Shown: in pieces, positions 1-7,746 of the stretch
Layout of the letters: each line of letters starts with the position of its first letter
Numbering within the stretch: position 1 is the stretch's first letter
Source: Roseiarcus sp963770035
Lineage (GTDB): Bacteria; Pseudomonadota; Alphaproteobacteria; Rhizobiales; Beijerinckiaceae
Assembly: GCA_963770035.1 (NCBI GenBank)
Contig: CAVYON010000065.1
Span: 27,044-91,043, forward strand
DNA: 64,000 nucleotides
Direction: 5' to 3'
Notes under the pieces: generated by a model
What the model saw: only the letters and a program-made list of their open reading frames with translations
Told to the model about the DNA's origin: nothing
Databases searched by the model: none
Translations under genes and position numbers: made by a program

Positions 1-79
1 CCACAGTTTCTTCGAGAAAAGGGAAAAGTTCCCCTTGAAACTTCTCCCAGTACGAGGATAGGCTCTCCCGCAGCGACAT
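1..79 (-). CDS. N-terminus of an unidentified protein, possibly a transposase, cut by the left edge
   Basis: An ATG at 79 has an AGGAG Shine-Dalgarno-like sequence about a dozen bases upstream and opens a frame that stays open for 26 codons to the window edge. The visible residues begin MSLRESLSSYWEKFQGEL and continue with a Leu-Phe-Pro-Phe-Leu-Glu-Glu pattern. That pattern reminds me of the N-terminus of a group of DDE transposases found in alphaproteobacteria, but 26 residues are too few to place it. The sequence left of the window would settle it. Confidence 0.4.
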   Translation of the reverse strand, partial: MSLRESLSSYWEKFQGELFPFLEETV

Positions 80-167
80 CGTCGGCGGCTCCTGGCATCT
101 GCTTGTTGTTCCTAGCAGAATCAGCATACCAGAAACCGGCCGCCAGCGGTTCGCAACCGTCGAAAAA

Positions 168-311
168 TCACCCGAAAATTCGAAAACTCTGGCCGAACTC
201 CCAATTTTGCAACTGCCTCAGTAGCGCGTAATTCTTGTCAGCGAGCGCCCGAATATCCGGTGGAAGATCAGCATAGGAGCGCCAGAACGACGGGCTGGCG
301 AAATGTCTCAC
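168..311 (-). pseudogene. Truncated RelE/ParE-like toxin
   Basis: A GTG at 311 overlaps the TGA of the upstream antitoxin-like gene (GTGA overlap), the usual arrangement for a translationally coupled toxin. The 47-residue product contains SPSFWRSYADLPPDIRAL followed by ADKNYALL. This matches the first two helices of a RelE/ParE-type mRNA interferase fold that normally runs to about 80-90 residues and continues with a HPSLHFK-like strand. Here the sequence diverges after NYALL and stops soon after, so the beta sheet and catalytic residues are missing. A frameshift or deletion is likely. Family assignment is moderate, loss of function is likely. Confidence 0.55.
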
Positions 312-508
312 AGTTCCCGCGCGCGGCCGCCGTGATAGTCCGCAAGGGCCTGCTCCGCCAGCCGGTCGAGCTTGCCGGCCTCGGCGTCCTTTTCGATCCT
401 GACGTCAAAGCGCATCGCCTCGAACTCAGCGAACCATGCGCGGAACTTCGCGAACTGGTCGGCAGGCAATCGGGCGACCGCGCTTTCAATGTCTTCCACT
501 GTCGTCAT
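308..508 (-). CDS. Antitoxin-like small acidic protein
   Basis: The product has 66 residues, starts MTTVEDIESAVARLPADQ and contains FRAWFAEFEA and a C-terminal ADYHGGRAREL tail. Small acidic proteins with this LP-D-FRAWFAEF pattern are common in alphaproteobacteria immediately upstream of RelE/ParE-like toxins and are taken to be their antitoxins. The gene is intact, while the downstream toxin, which overlaps its stop codon, is truncated. It would bind and neutralise the toxin and probably autoregulate the pair, but neither role can be read from the sequence itself. Confidence 0.6.
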   Translation of the reverse strand: MTTVEDIESAVARLPADQFAKFRAWFAEFEAMRFDVRIEKDAEAGKLDRLAEQALADYHGGRAREL

Positions 509-575
509 GGCGTAATATTACCAGATCGAACGCTGCGCGTCATCTTTGCGACGAAGCCCCTCGTTGATCGCGTCC

Positions 576-2108
576 TCACTGCTGACCCGCCGACTCTCTG
601 GCCTTCGCGAACGTCTGCCGAAGCTGGTACTTGAGGATCTTCCCGGTCGCGTTGCGCGGCAGCGCGGCCACGAATTCCAGGCGCTTGGGCAGCTTGTAAT
701 GGGCGAGGCTCCGCTCGGCGAAGCTGCACAGCTCTTCGAGGGTCAGCGAGCATCCGGCTTTCAGGGCCACGACGGCCACGACGTTCTCGCCCCATTGCGG
801 ATCCGGCTCGCCGATCACGCCAACCTCGGCGATCGCCGGATGACGCATGAGCTGGCTCTCGACCTCGGCCGGATAGACGTTCTCGCCGCCGCTGATGATC
901 ATGTCCTTGATCCGGTCGCTGATGGTGAGAAAGCCCTGCTCGTCGAAGAAGCCCGCGTCTCCGGTGTGGAACCAGCCGCCCGGATCGATCGCCTGGGCTG
1001 TCGCCTCGGGCAGGCCCCAATAGCCCTTGGTCACGTTCGGGCCCCGCACCAGGATCTCGCCCTGGGCGCCGGGAGCCTCGACCACGTGGCCATCGGAATC
1101 CACGAGTTTCACCTCGACGAACATCGGCGTCCGCCCCGACGCCCCGACCTTTGTCAGCGCGTATTCCGGGGCGAGAAAGCTCACCATTGGCGAGGTCTCG
1201 GTCAGTCCGTAGCCCTGCTGCATCATGACGCCGCGCGCGAGATAGGTCTTGAGCACCGGCAAGGGGCAGGGCGCGCCGCCAACGATGAGCAGGCGGACGG
1301 ACGAAAGATCCGTTTCAGCAAAGCTCGGATGGTGGGCCATGAACAGAAACATCGCCGGGACGCCGAACATGGTCGTGACTTTGTGCGTCGCGATGTCCCC
1401 AAGCGCTTGCCCGGGATCGAAGCCGCGGCGCAGCACCACGAGCGCGCCTTTCTGGAACGCCACCAGCGTCGTCACGTTGAGGCCGCCGATGTGGAACAAC
1501 GGCGCCGGCACGAGGGTCACGTCGTCCGAGCTCGTCTCGATCGTCAGCATCGAGCTCGTATTGTTCCACCAGATATTGCCATGCGTGAGCATGGCGCCCT
1601 TGGGGCGGCCGGTGGTCCCAGAAGTGTACATGATGAGCGCGACGTCGTCCTCCCGAGCCTGGACGGGCAGGGTCGCCGGCGACGGTCCGTCGAACCAGCG
1701 CGCCTGGTCTTCAGCAGCAAGCGTCGCCTTGAGCGACGTCAGCCAAGGCAGGTGCGGCTCGACCACCGCGCGATGGGCGGCGTCCACAACGAGGAGCTTC
1801 GCCGCGCAGTCCTCGATCATGAAGGCGAGTTCGGGCCCGGTCAGGCGGAAGTTGAGCGGGACGAAGATCGCCCCGAGCCGCGCCGAGGCGAAGAGGACGA
1901 ACAGGAACATCGGCTGGTTGTGACCGAGAAAGGCGACGCGATCGCCCTTCGCGATTCCAAGCGCAGCGAGCCGGCCGGCGCAGGCCTCGATTTCGCGCTG
2001 CATCTCGCCGTAGGTCCAGTCGCGGCCTTCGAAATGGAGCGCCCGGCGCTCGGGCGTGCGTGAGCTTCGCTCACGGAACCAGTTGGCGAGACCGATGTCG
2101 GGCGTCAT
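576..2108 (-). CDS. Acyl-CoA synthetase (AMP-forming), fatty-acid--CoA ligase type
   Basis: This enzyme activates a carboxylic acid with ATP to an acyl-AMP and transfers it to CoA. ANL-superfamily motifs are all present: the P-loop YTSGTTGRPKG near residue 161, GYGLTE near 300, GWFHTGD, the hinge SDRIKDMIISGGENVYP and the catalytic lysine in NATGKILK close to the C-terminus. At 510 residues it has the usual length. An ATG 30 bases further upstream is in frame, but the start at 2108 has a GGGGAGG Shine-Dalgarno at good spacing and gives the typical N-terminus. The closest functional groups are medium/long-chain and phenylpropanoid-type ligases; the substrate cannot be read. It is transcribed alone, downstream of a GST gene on the same strand. 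Confidence 0.9.
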   Translation of the reverse strand: MTPDIGLANWFRERSSRTPERRALHFEGRDWTYGEMQREIEACAGRLAALGIAKGDRVAFLGHNQPMFLFVLFASARLGAIFVPLNFRLTGPELAFMIEDCAAKLLVVDAAHRAVVEPHLPWLTSLKATLAAEDQARWFDGPSPATLPVQAREDDVALIMYTSGTTGRPKGAMLTHGNIWWNNTSSMLTIETSSDDVTLVPAPLFHIGGLNVTTLVAFQKGALVVLRRGFDPGQALGDIATHKVTTMFGVPAMFLFMAHHPSFAETDLSSVRLLIVGGAPCPLPVLKTYLARGVMMQQGYGLTETSPMVSFLAPEYALTKVGASGRTPMFVEVKLVDSDGHVVEAPGAQGEILVRGPNVTKGYWGLPEATAQAIDPGGWFHTGDAGFFDEQGFLTISDRIKDMIISGGENVYPAEVESQLMRHPAIAEVGVIGEPDPQWGENVVAVVALKAGCSLTLEELCSFAERSLAHYKLPKRLEFVAALPRNATGKILKYQLRQTFAKARESAGQQ

Positions 2109-2223
2109 CCGTTCCTCCCCGTGCGCCGCGTTCTTCACACACGAAAATGAACGCCTGCTACGGAGACGTCAAACGCGCGGTTCACCCTTGGTTGTCGCTC
2201 ACGCTCCTCGCAGGGATGAACGC

Positions 2224-2892
2224 CTAGCTCGCGTCTTCGCTCACCGGCGGCGGCGCGATGCCCTGTTCGACGGCCGCCGTCTTCTGCGCCGCCTTGGCGC
2301 GCTGGAAGGCTGGGCGCGCTCTCAGGCGGTCGTAATAGGCCTTGAGCGACGCCGGCGCCTGGTCGAAGAGGCGGACGAATCTCAGCATCATCAGCGCGTA
2401 GCCGACCGAGATGTCCGCGACCGTGAAGCGGCCGGCTGCGGCGTATTCGGCCCCGTCCATCAGGCTCTCGAAGCCTGCGAAACGGCCGAGCGTCCAGCGC
2501 GAATAGTCCGCGACCGCCTGCGGCAGGCGCCGCTCCGGCGGCTCGAGCAGCGAGTAACGAAGGACAAGCGTCTGCGGAAAGGTCAGCGTCGCCTCGCCGC
2601 AATGGAGCGCGTTGAGATAGGCGCCGTAGCCAGGCTCGTCCGGCCGCACGGCAAGCGGCGGACCGGCGTAGCGCTCGGCGAGGTACTGGCAGATCGCCGC
2701 CGATTCCGTCATTCGCGTCTGGCCGTCGATCATCAGCGGGATGGTGCCGAGCGGGTTGACCCCGAGATACTCGCGCGCGAGATAGCGCGGCGGGAACGGC
2801 AGCATCTTCAGGTCAAACGGAACGCCGACCTCCTCCAGCGCCCACAGCGCGCGGAAGGATCGGGCGTCGACGCAATGGTAGAGGGTGATCAT
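2224..2892 (-). CDS. Glutathione S-transferase family protein
   Basis: A 222-residue protein with the two-domain GST layout: a thioredoxin-fold N-terminus (MITLYHCVDARSFRALWALE, then the conserved NPLGTIPLM with its cis-proline and the TESAAICQYL glutathione-binding segment) and an all-helical C-terminal domain with the conserved FTVADISVGY capping motif. The protein would conjugate or reduce electrophiles with glutathione in the cytoplasm. No tyrosine or serine catalytic residue is obvious in the usual place near residue 10, where Cys-Val-Asp-Ala-Arg-Ser is found; the serine there may serve. It lies about 115 bases upstream of the acyl-CoA ligase in the same orientation. Confidence 0.88.
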   Translation of the reverse strand: MITLYHCVDARSFRALWALEEVGVPFDLKMLPFPPRYLAREYLGVNPLGTIPLMIDGQTRMTESAAICQYLAERYAGPPLAVRPDEPGYGAYLNALHCGEATLTFPQTLVLRYSLLEPPERRLPQAVADYSRWTLGRFAGFESLMDGAEYAAAGRFTVADISVGYALMMLRFVRLFDQAPASLKAYYDRLRARPAFQRAKAAQKTAAVEQGIAPPPVSEDAS

Positions 2893-2996
2893 CGCCCGTG
2901 GTCCTCACGAAGGCCGACCATCGGCGGTCCCGTCAAACGGCTACGCTAGACGATCGCCGACGGGACAACAACCTCGCGCCGGAAATGTGACGAGCG

Positions 2997-5786
2997 TTAG
3001 CCCGCTATCGCATCGCCGCTGAGAAGGGCATGCAGCCAGTGGCTCACCTGATCGATTCGGACGTCCGATCGGGTGAGCGTGCAGCGGACGCCGCCGATCG
3101 CGGCGGCGCCGACCGACATTCCGAATGTGTCCTCCGGGCGGATCAGGAGGCGGTTCATGAATCGCGCTGACTTCCGCCATGACCTCTCATAGCGCTCCGC
3201 CCTGACCGCCTCGCCTGCTTGTCTTGCAAGGGCCCAGGACGCGGCGACGCCCTCGGCGATGAAGCCAGTGTTGAAACTGGGTTCGTCCGGGCTGAAGGTC
3301 TCGAGGAATGCGCCGTTGACTTCGAGCTGACGCTCAATTGCCCAGTCGGAGACGAGAAAGGCCAAATCTCGGCCGACCGTCGTTTCACGCACGCGCCTGA
3401 CAGCGGCCCAGGCTTGCGGCAGCCAGCCGGCGCCGCCCCAGTGTGGAACGGCGCGGAAGCGGTAACGATAAAAATCGGCGAATCGGGCCAGGTTGGCGGG
3501 CAGAAGATCGCGGCCCGTCTCACTTGCAAAGGTGGCCAGCGCCCAGAGCGCGACGCCGGGAAGAAAGTCGTGATCATCGACGGCGTCGAGTGATTTTGCG
3601 CCCAGCGCGATACGCCCGTCCGGCTGGAACAGCGACTGCGCTTTGCGCGCGAGGCGGTCACCGGCCGGCGAGGCCGCAAGTTCGGGAAAGGGCGCAATTC
3701 CCGCGACGAGCAGGCATTCCGCCATCGCTCCGCCGAGAAGTCCGGGAACGTGGAGCGACCCGCTCTCGGCGTGGCCTAGGCAGAAGCCGAGGCCCTGCCG
3801 CGCGTGCTTGCGCCAGTCGCTGCGGCCTGATCGTCGACCCGCCGCATCGAGCATGATCAGCGCATGGATCACGCGCGCCGCCGTGCCGGAGCGCTCGACC
3901 GAGCCATTCATTGGGTCGAGCCAATAGCAGGGTAGACCGTTCTCATCGAGCGACCGATCGATGTAGCCGGCCAGCAGATCAAGCGAGGTCCTGCCGTCGC
4001 AGTCTGCCTCCGACCGATCCGGAAAGCCGAATTGAAGAGACGCCGCCTCGTCGCCGACTTCGAGCCATTCTGCGACCTGCCAGGTCGTCCAGCGTCCCAC
4101 TCCGCCGGCAATCCGCGCCGCGGCCTCGACGAAGGCGCGCCGCGACCAGGAATTGTATGTCAGCGCCGATGGAAGCAGCACGCTTCGGCCGGCCGCGTTT
4201 TCGATCTCGAGTGCGTCGAGTCCCCGTCGTAGCTTCTCCGCGACCTTTTCGAGCGGAGCGAAACCCAGCCGCTCTGGGTTATGCAGCACGGACACGACGA
4301 GGACGCCGGAGTCGAGCGCCGCCCCGATCGCGTTCAGACGCGGATCGCGGGTTAGCGCCGCGACCGCGTCAGTGAGCGCTCTGCCGAAATCGGCGCCAAC
4401 GCCGATCCCGTAGCCGCGCAACCCGTCGCGATAGAGCCGAACGGCAACGCCTCCGATGGCGAATCCGAGATCCGTAACGCGGGATCCCTCGGCGCGCTCT
4501 CCTCTCAGCGCTTTGGACAGCTCCGCGCGGGCCTCGCGGATCAGGCGGCGGCCCAGACCGGGATCGCGGCGGGCGCCGGCCTCCCGATCCTCCTGTCCGT
4601 AGCTCAGCCAGTCGGTCCCAGGCTCGACGCATTTGTGTAGGGTATGCCGAAAGAGATCGAAGGGCTCTGAGGCGTCGACGCGGGCGTTGACGCGCGAGGC
4701 GTGCCGCAATTGCTCGATCTCGCTTATGAAAACCTGTGTGTTCGCCAGTGCCCCGCCCGTCTTGGCCGGAAATCGCCGGCTACGGACGACAATTCCGTAG
4801 CGACTGAAATCAAGACCGGACGCACCCGTGAGCTCGAGCGGACTGAAGAATGAGACCGCGATCTTCAATCGGTCCAACCGACGGGCATCAATCGCGCCGC
4901 CGGAACGAACGAGGGTCTCGACGGTCGCCCGGACCACGTCAGCCGGGGCGGCGGAGGGCTCTCCGGGGAAATGCCAAAAGCCGTCCCGCGCAAGACGTAT
5001 ATCGTCGTTCCGCGTGCGGAAGCTCACGAAGACGCCCCCGGTCGGATCGTAGTCGGCGTCGAGCGTTTTCGGTGGAATCGGCGCTGTCCCGGTTTCCAGC
5101 CACTGGCGGGCCGTCAAACGGGCGAGGGACGCCGGATGGAGCCCGTCCGGCGTGGAAGTTCCGCTCCAAACGACCGCGAGCGGAGGAGGCGGACCGGGAA
5201 CAGTGGCCGCCATGCCGAGATCACTCCAGACGTCGAAGATGACTTCGGTTCGATATCCGGCGCCGTTCGCCCATTCGAGGCCGCCACGGCCTGGAAAGAG
5301 CGTTAGCGCGATTGCGCCCTCGACGGTTCCGCCAGCCCCCTCGATGGCGCGGATGGCCTTGAGCAGCGACGTGCCGGAACTCAGCGAATCGTCGAGAATG
5401 ACGACCGGGCGGCTCCGGTCGAAATTGCCTTCGATTTGGCGGCCCGAGAGATAGGCCTTTCGCCTGTCCCGCACGCAAAGGCCGCTATAGCGTCCCTCGC
5501 CGAGCAGCACGCAGGCGGCAAGCAGAGGGAGCCCCGTGTAACCGATCGACGCGAGTTGCGTCAACTCAAACGTAGCAAGCTTGTCGAGTAGGCAAGCCGC
5601 CGAAAGCCGCAGACCCTCGGCGGTTAGAGAGACGCCCCAGCTGTAGAAGGCCCAAGGGGCAGGCGTTCCGTCGCGGCCGCGAATGACCTCGGAGCCGGAG
5701 GACCAGAGTATGCCCCCGGACCGAAGCAGCTGGCGTAGCCGCGCGCGCGCAGGGCCTGCGGGACCGGCGTCGGCGTCGACGCTCAA
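2997..5786 (-). CDS. Fusion protein: phosphoribosyltransferase-like, two AMMECR1-like domains, alpha-helical barrel-like C-terminus
   Basis: A 929-residue protein of unusual build. Residues about 20-190 resemble orotate phosphoribosyltransferase: a flexible loop SGLCVRDRRKAYLSGR followed by the PRPP-binding motif VVILDDSLSSGTS near 128-140. Residues about 240-397 follow the AMMECR1 pattern (GGVFVSF, then LKIAVSFFSPLEL, GIVVRS and a C-terminal helix). Residues about 415-585 repeat it, with LRGYGIG in place of the LRGCIG signature, RDPRLNAI, VVSVLHNPERLGF and RSVLLPSAL. Residues about 605-929 are helical with Trp/Asp-rich turns, like an alpha/alpha-toroid. The start is TTG at 5786, two bases after the stop of the preceding small gene, with an AAGGG Shine-Dalgarno, so the two are translationally coupled. 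PRT and AMMECR1 assignments are by pattern only; no function is established. Confidence 0.7.
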   Translation of the reverse strand: MSVDADAGPAGPARARLRQLLRSGGILWSSGSEVIRGRDGTPAPWAFYSWGVSLTAEGLRLSAACLLDKLATFELTQLASIGYTGLPLLAACVLLGEGRYSGLCVRDRRKAYLSGRQIEGNFDRSRPVVILDDSLSSGTSLLKAIRAIEGAGGTVEGAIALTLFPGRGGLEWANGAGYRTEVIFDVWSDLGMAATVPGPPPPLAVVWSGTSTPDGLHPASLARLTARQWLETGTAPIPPKTLDADYDPTGGVFVSFRTRNDDIRLARDGFWHFPGEPSAAPADVVRATVETLVRSGGAIDARRLDRLKIAVSFFSPLELTGASGLDFSRYGIVVRSRRFPAKTGGALANTQVFISEIEQLRHASRVNARVDASEPFDLFRHTLHKCVEPGTDWLSYGQEDREAGARRDPGLGRRLIREARAELSKALRGERAEGSRVTDLGFAIGGVAVRLYRDGLRGYGIGVGADFGRALTDAVAALTRDPRLNAIGAALDSGVLVVSVLHNPERLGFAPLEKVAEKLRRGLDALEIENAAGRSVLLPSALTYNSWSRRAFVEAAARIAGGVGRWTTWQVAEWLEVGDEAASLQFGFPDRSEADCDGRTSLDLLAGYIDRSLDENGLPCYWLDPMNGSVERSGTAARVIHALIMLDAAGRRSGRSDWRKHARQGLGFCLGHAESGSLHVPGLLGGAMAECLLVAGIAPFPELAASPAGDRLARKAQSLFQPDGRIALGAKSLDAVDDHDFLPGVALWALATFASETGRDLLPANLARFADFYRYRFRAVPHWGGAGWLPQAWAAVRRVRETTVGRDLAFLVSDWAIERQLEVNGAFLETFSPDEPSFNTGFIAEGVAASWALARQAGEAVRAERYERSWRKSARFMNRLLIRPEDTFGMSVGAAAIGGVRCTLTRSDVRIDQVSHWLHALLSGDAIAG

Positions 5787-5788
5787 TG

Positions 5789-6262
5789 TCAGCCCTTGCG
5801 CGCCTTGAGTTCTGCAATTTCCTTGGCTTGCGCCTGGATCACGTTCTCCAGGCCGCTCAGTCGTGCCGCGATTTGAGATATATCTTGAATGAACCGAGAG
5901 AAATCGATCGGCAGTTCGTTGATCTCACCGGGTCTAGGGATCACACCGCCTCCGCCGCCCTCTCCTCCCTCTGGAAGCTCGTTCGGCCAAAAGCGGGCGA
6001 AAGTGTCGAATTGGGGAAGCTCCTGCGGCCCCGGCCCTGGCCCGCGCGGTGGGCGAAGGCGCGCGATTAGATTCGCGATTTCCAGCTCGTGGATGCGCGT
6101 GCGTGTTTGCACGAGCTCCTTCACGAGCTCGTTCATTATATTCGCAGCCCCTCGAAAAATGGGAAGCTCGGCAGGGTTCGGACGAGGACGGGAGATGCCC
6201 GTCGCCGCTCCTCCCTCGGAAAGTTCAGCAGGAAGTTCAGCGGGATTTGTCTTGGAAGCCAT
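5789..6262 (-). CDS. Small protein with repeated ELP motifs and a C-terminal coiled coil, unknown function
   Basis: I do not recognise this 157-residue protein. It carries five Glu-Leu-Pro tripeptides (residues 9-11, 32-34, 81-83, 95-97, 116-118), each preceded by Ala, Gln or Asn. Three are followed by a hydrophobic/Phe segment (ELPIF, ELPQF, ELPIDF), and Arg-Pro-rich linkers (SRPRPNP, RPPRGPGPGP, IPRPGE) separate them. A Gly-Glu run sits at 98-106, and residues about 121-155 form a heptad-like helix (LSGLENVIQAQAKEIAELK). The start at 6262 has an AAAGGGAGAG Shine-Dalgarno; an earlier in-frame ATG lacks one. It is the first gene of the two-gene unit with the PRT/AMMECR1 fusion. It could be a scaffold, an adaptor, or a substrate or precursor for that enzyme. 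Confidence 0.7.
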   Translation of the reverse strand: MASKTNPAELPAELSEGGAATGISRPRPNPAELPIFRGAANIMNELVKELVQTRTRIHELEIANLIARLRPPRGPGPGPQELPQFDTFARFWPNELPEGGEGGGGGVIPRPGEINELPIDFSRFIQDISQIAARLSGLENVIQAQAKEIAELKARKG

Positions 6263-6312
6263 AGCTCTCTCCCTTTGGCCGCCTTTCTCCAATCGGCGGC
6301 AGCCTAAAGCAA

Positions 6313-6341
6313 ATTAAAGCAGACTTTAATAACCATTTCAA
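6313..6341 (-). promoter_or_regulatory. Sigma-70-like promoter of the ELP/PRT-AMMECR1 unit
   Basis: On the minus strand TTGAAA (6341-6336) is followed after exactly 17 bases by TTTAAT (6318-6313), each five of six bases to the consensus. This AT-rich patch stands out in very GC-rich surroundings and lies about 50 bases upstream of the ELP gene start. It suggests the two-gene unit is transcribed on its own, not read through from the acyl-CoA dehydrogenase gene upstream. Confidence 0.55.
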
Positions 6342-6480
6342 GGTCGGCTAGCGTCCGACTATCGATGTCCCAGATCGACCCGGAGCGCGCCAATTGAATT
6401 CGACAGAGGCGGTCGTTCGCTGTCATTGCTTGCGGCCGAGCAGGGGTCGCCACGAAATCCGGCGATAGCCGCAGGAGAGG

Positions 6481-7644
6481 TCAAAGTCCCATCTGGCGGC
6501 TGGCGAGGTCCTTCATGATCTCCTCCGTACCGGCCCCGATGGCGTTGACCTTTACCTCGCGATAGATGCGCTCGACCTTGACGCCGCGCAGGAAGCCCGC
6601 GCCGCCAAAGATCTGCACGCCCTCGGAGGCGCAGAAGGCGAGCGTCGTCGTCGCCTGGTTCTTCAGCATGCAGATCTCCGCGACCGGATTCTCGCCCTGC
6701 TCGACCCGCCAGGTGAGCAGCTCCAGCATCGCTTGCGAGGCCTCGATCCGCATCGCCATGTCGACGAGCTTGTGGCGGATGACCTGGTGCTCGATGATCG
6801 GCTTGCCGAAGGTCACGCGCTGCTTGGCGTAGCCGATCGCCTCCTCGAGGCAGACCCGCGCCGCCGAGATCGCTCCCGCCGCGCCGTGCAGCCGCTCGTC
6901 GTTGAAATTGAGCATGATGGCCCGGAACCCCTCGCCCTCCTTGCCGATCAGGTTCTCGGCCGGGACCCGCATGTTCTCGAAATAGAGCGTTGCGGTGTCC
7001 GAGCACCACCAGCCCATTTTCTTGAGCGAGGTGCGCTGCAGGCCCTCCGGCCGCCCTTCGACGAGAATGAGGCTGACGCCGCTCGCGCCGGGACCGCCGG
7101 TGCGCGCGGCGAGCGTGATGAAATCGGCGCGCATGCCCGAGGTGATGAAAGTCTTCGAGCCGTTGATTACGAAGTGATCGCCGTCTCGTTTCGCGGTCGT
7201 GCGGAGGTTGGCGACGTCGGAGCCGCCGGAAGGCTCGGTGATGGCGAGCGCCGAGATCTTCTCGCCCGACAGGATCTGCGGCAACACGCGCGCCTTCATC
7301 GCTTCCGAGCCGCGATGGAAAATCGGCGGCGCGCCGATCGTGTGGGAAAATAGCCCCGCCGCTACGCCGCCACAGCCTGCGCGCCCGATCTCCTGCATGG
7401 CGATGATGCGCATGAACCGGTCGCCCTCGGTGCCGCCGTAGGCTTCCGGAAAGCCAAGCCCCATGTAGCCGACGGCGGCCGCTTTCTTATAGAGCTCGCG
7501 CGGGAACTCGCCCGCTTCATCCCAGGCGTTGCAGTAGGGTTCGATCTCGCGCTGAACGAACTTGCGCAAGGACTGCCGGAAGGCTTCGTGCTCCGGCGTG
7601 TAGAACGGGCTCTGGCGGACGGTGTCGAACGTGTGGGCGGTCAT
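6481..7644 (-). CDS. Acyl-CoA dehydrogenase
   Basis: A flavoprotein of 387 residues that introduces the alpha-beta double bond into an acyl-CoA. Family signatures are clear: ALAITEPSGGSD in the middle domain, QVTFGKP-like KQRVTFGKPIIEHQ, QIFGGAGF and the C-terminal RIYREVKVNAIGAGTEEI, which holds the region of the catalytic glutamate. The chosen ATG at 7644 has a perfect AAGGAGG eight bases upstream; an in-frame codon 45 bases earlier has none. It is the last gene of the acyl-CoA operon, separated from the BKACE gene by about 100 bases that hold two strong hairpins. By context it should act before the biotin-dependent carboxylase, as isovaleryl- or citronellyl-CoA dehydrogenase does, but the substrate is an inference. 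Confidence 0.9.
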   Translation of the reverse strand: MTAHTFDTVRQSPFYTPEHEAFRQSLRKFVQREIEPYCNAWDEAGEFPRELYKKAAAVGYMGLGFPEAYGGTEGDRFMRIIAMQEIGRAGCGGVAAGLFSHTIGAPPIFHRGSEAMKARVLPQILSGEKISALAITEPSGGSDVANLRTTAKRDGDHFVINGSKTFITSGMRADFITLAARTGGPGASGVSLILVEGRPEGLQRTSLKKMGWWCSDTATLYFENMRVPAENLIGKEGEGFRAIMLNFNDERLHGAAGAISAARVCLEEAIGYAKQRVTFGKPIIEHQVIRHKLVDMAMRIEASQAMLELLTWRVEQGENPVAEICMLKNQATTTLAFCASEGVQIFGGAGFLRGVKVERIYREVKVNAIGAGTEEIMKDLASRQMGL

Positions 7645-7663
7645 GACCGCGCCTCCTTTTCTT

Positions 7664-7746
7664 GGTGACGCGGTCGCTGGCCGCGTCACCGCGCTCCATA
7701 GGGCGTCCGTCAGGACGCCCGTCTCCTGACGGGCTATGGAGCGCGG
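7664..7746 (-). repeat. Two adjacent inverted repeats between the BKACE and acyl-CoA dehydrogenase genes
   Basis: Immediately after the BKACE stop codon, arms CCGCGCTCCATAG (7689-7701) and CTATGGAGCGCGG (7734-7746) form a perfect 13-bp inverted repeat. Inside it CCGTCAGGA pairs with TCCTGACGG, or alternatively GGCGTCC pairs with GGACGCC, so two folds compete. Right next to it GGTGACGCGG (7664-7673) and CCGCGTCACC (7681-7690) form a second perfect 10-bp stem with a 7-base loop, ending shortly before the Shine-Dalgarno of the next gene. No T-run follows, so a simple intrinsic terminator is unlikely; mRNA processing, stabilisation or a REP-like repeat fit better. Confidence 0.7.

Noticed and set aside
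546..2063. A 505-residue plus-strand open frame opposite the acyl-CoA ligase
   Set aside because: It is antisense to a gene with complete family motifs, its composition is Arg/Ala/His-rich as expected for an out-of-frame reading of GC-rich DNA, and it has no Shine-Dalgarno. The same holds for the long antisense frames opposite the FAD oxidoreductase (16026-17021), the transposase (38807-39892), cpaE (44213-46303) and asd (53192-54316).
7664..7746. Plain intrinsic terminator
   Set aside because: No T-run follows either stem on the minus strand, and the acyl-CoA dehydrogenase gene directly downstream has a strong Shine-Dalgarno and no obvious promoter of its own.
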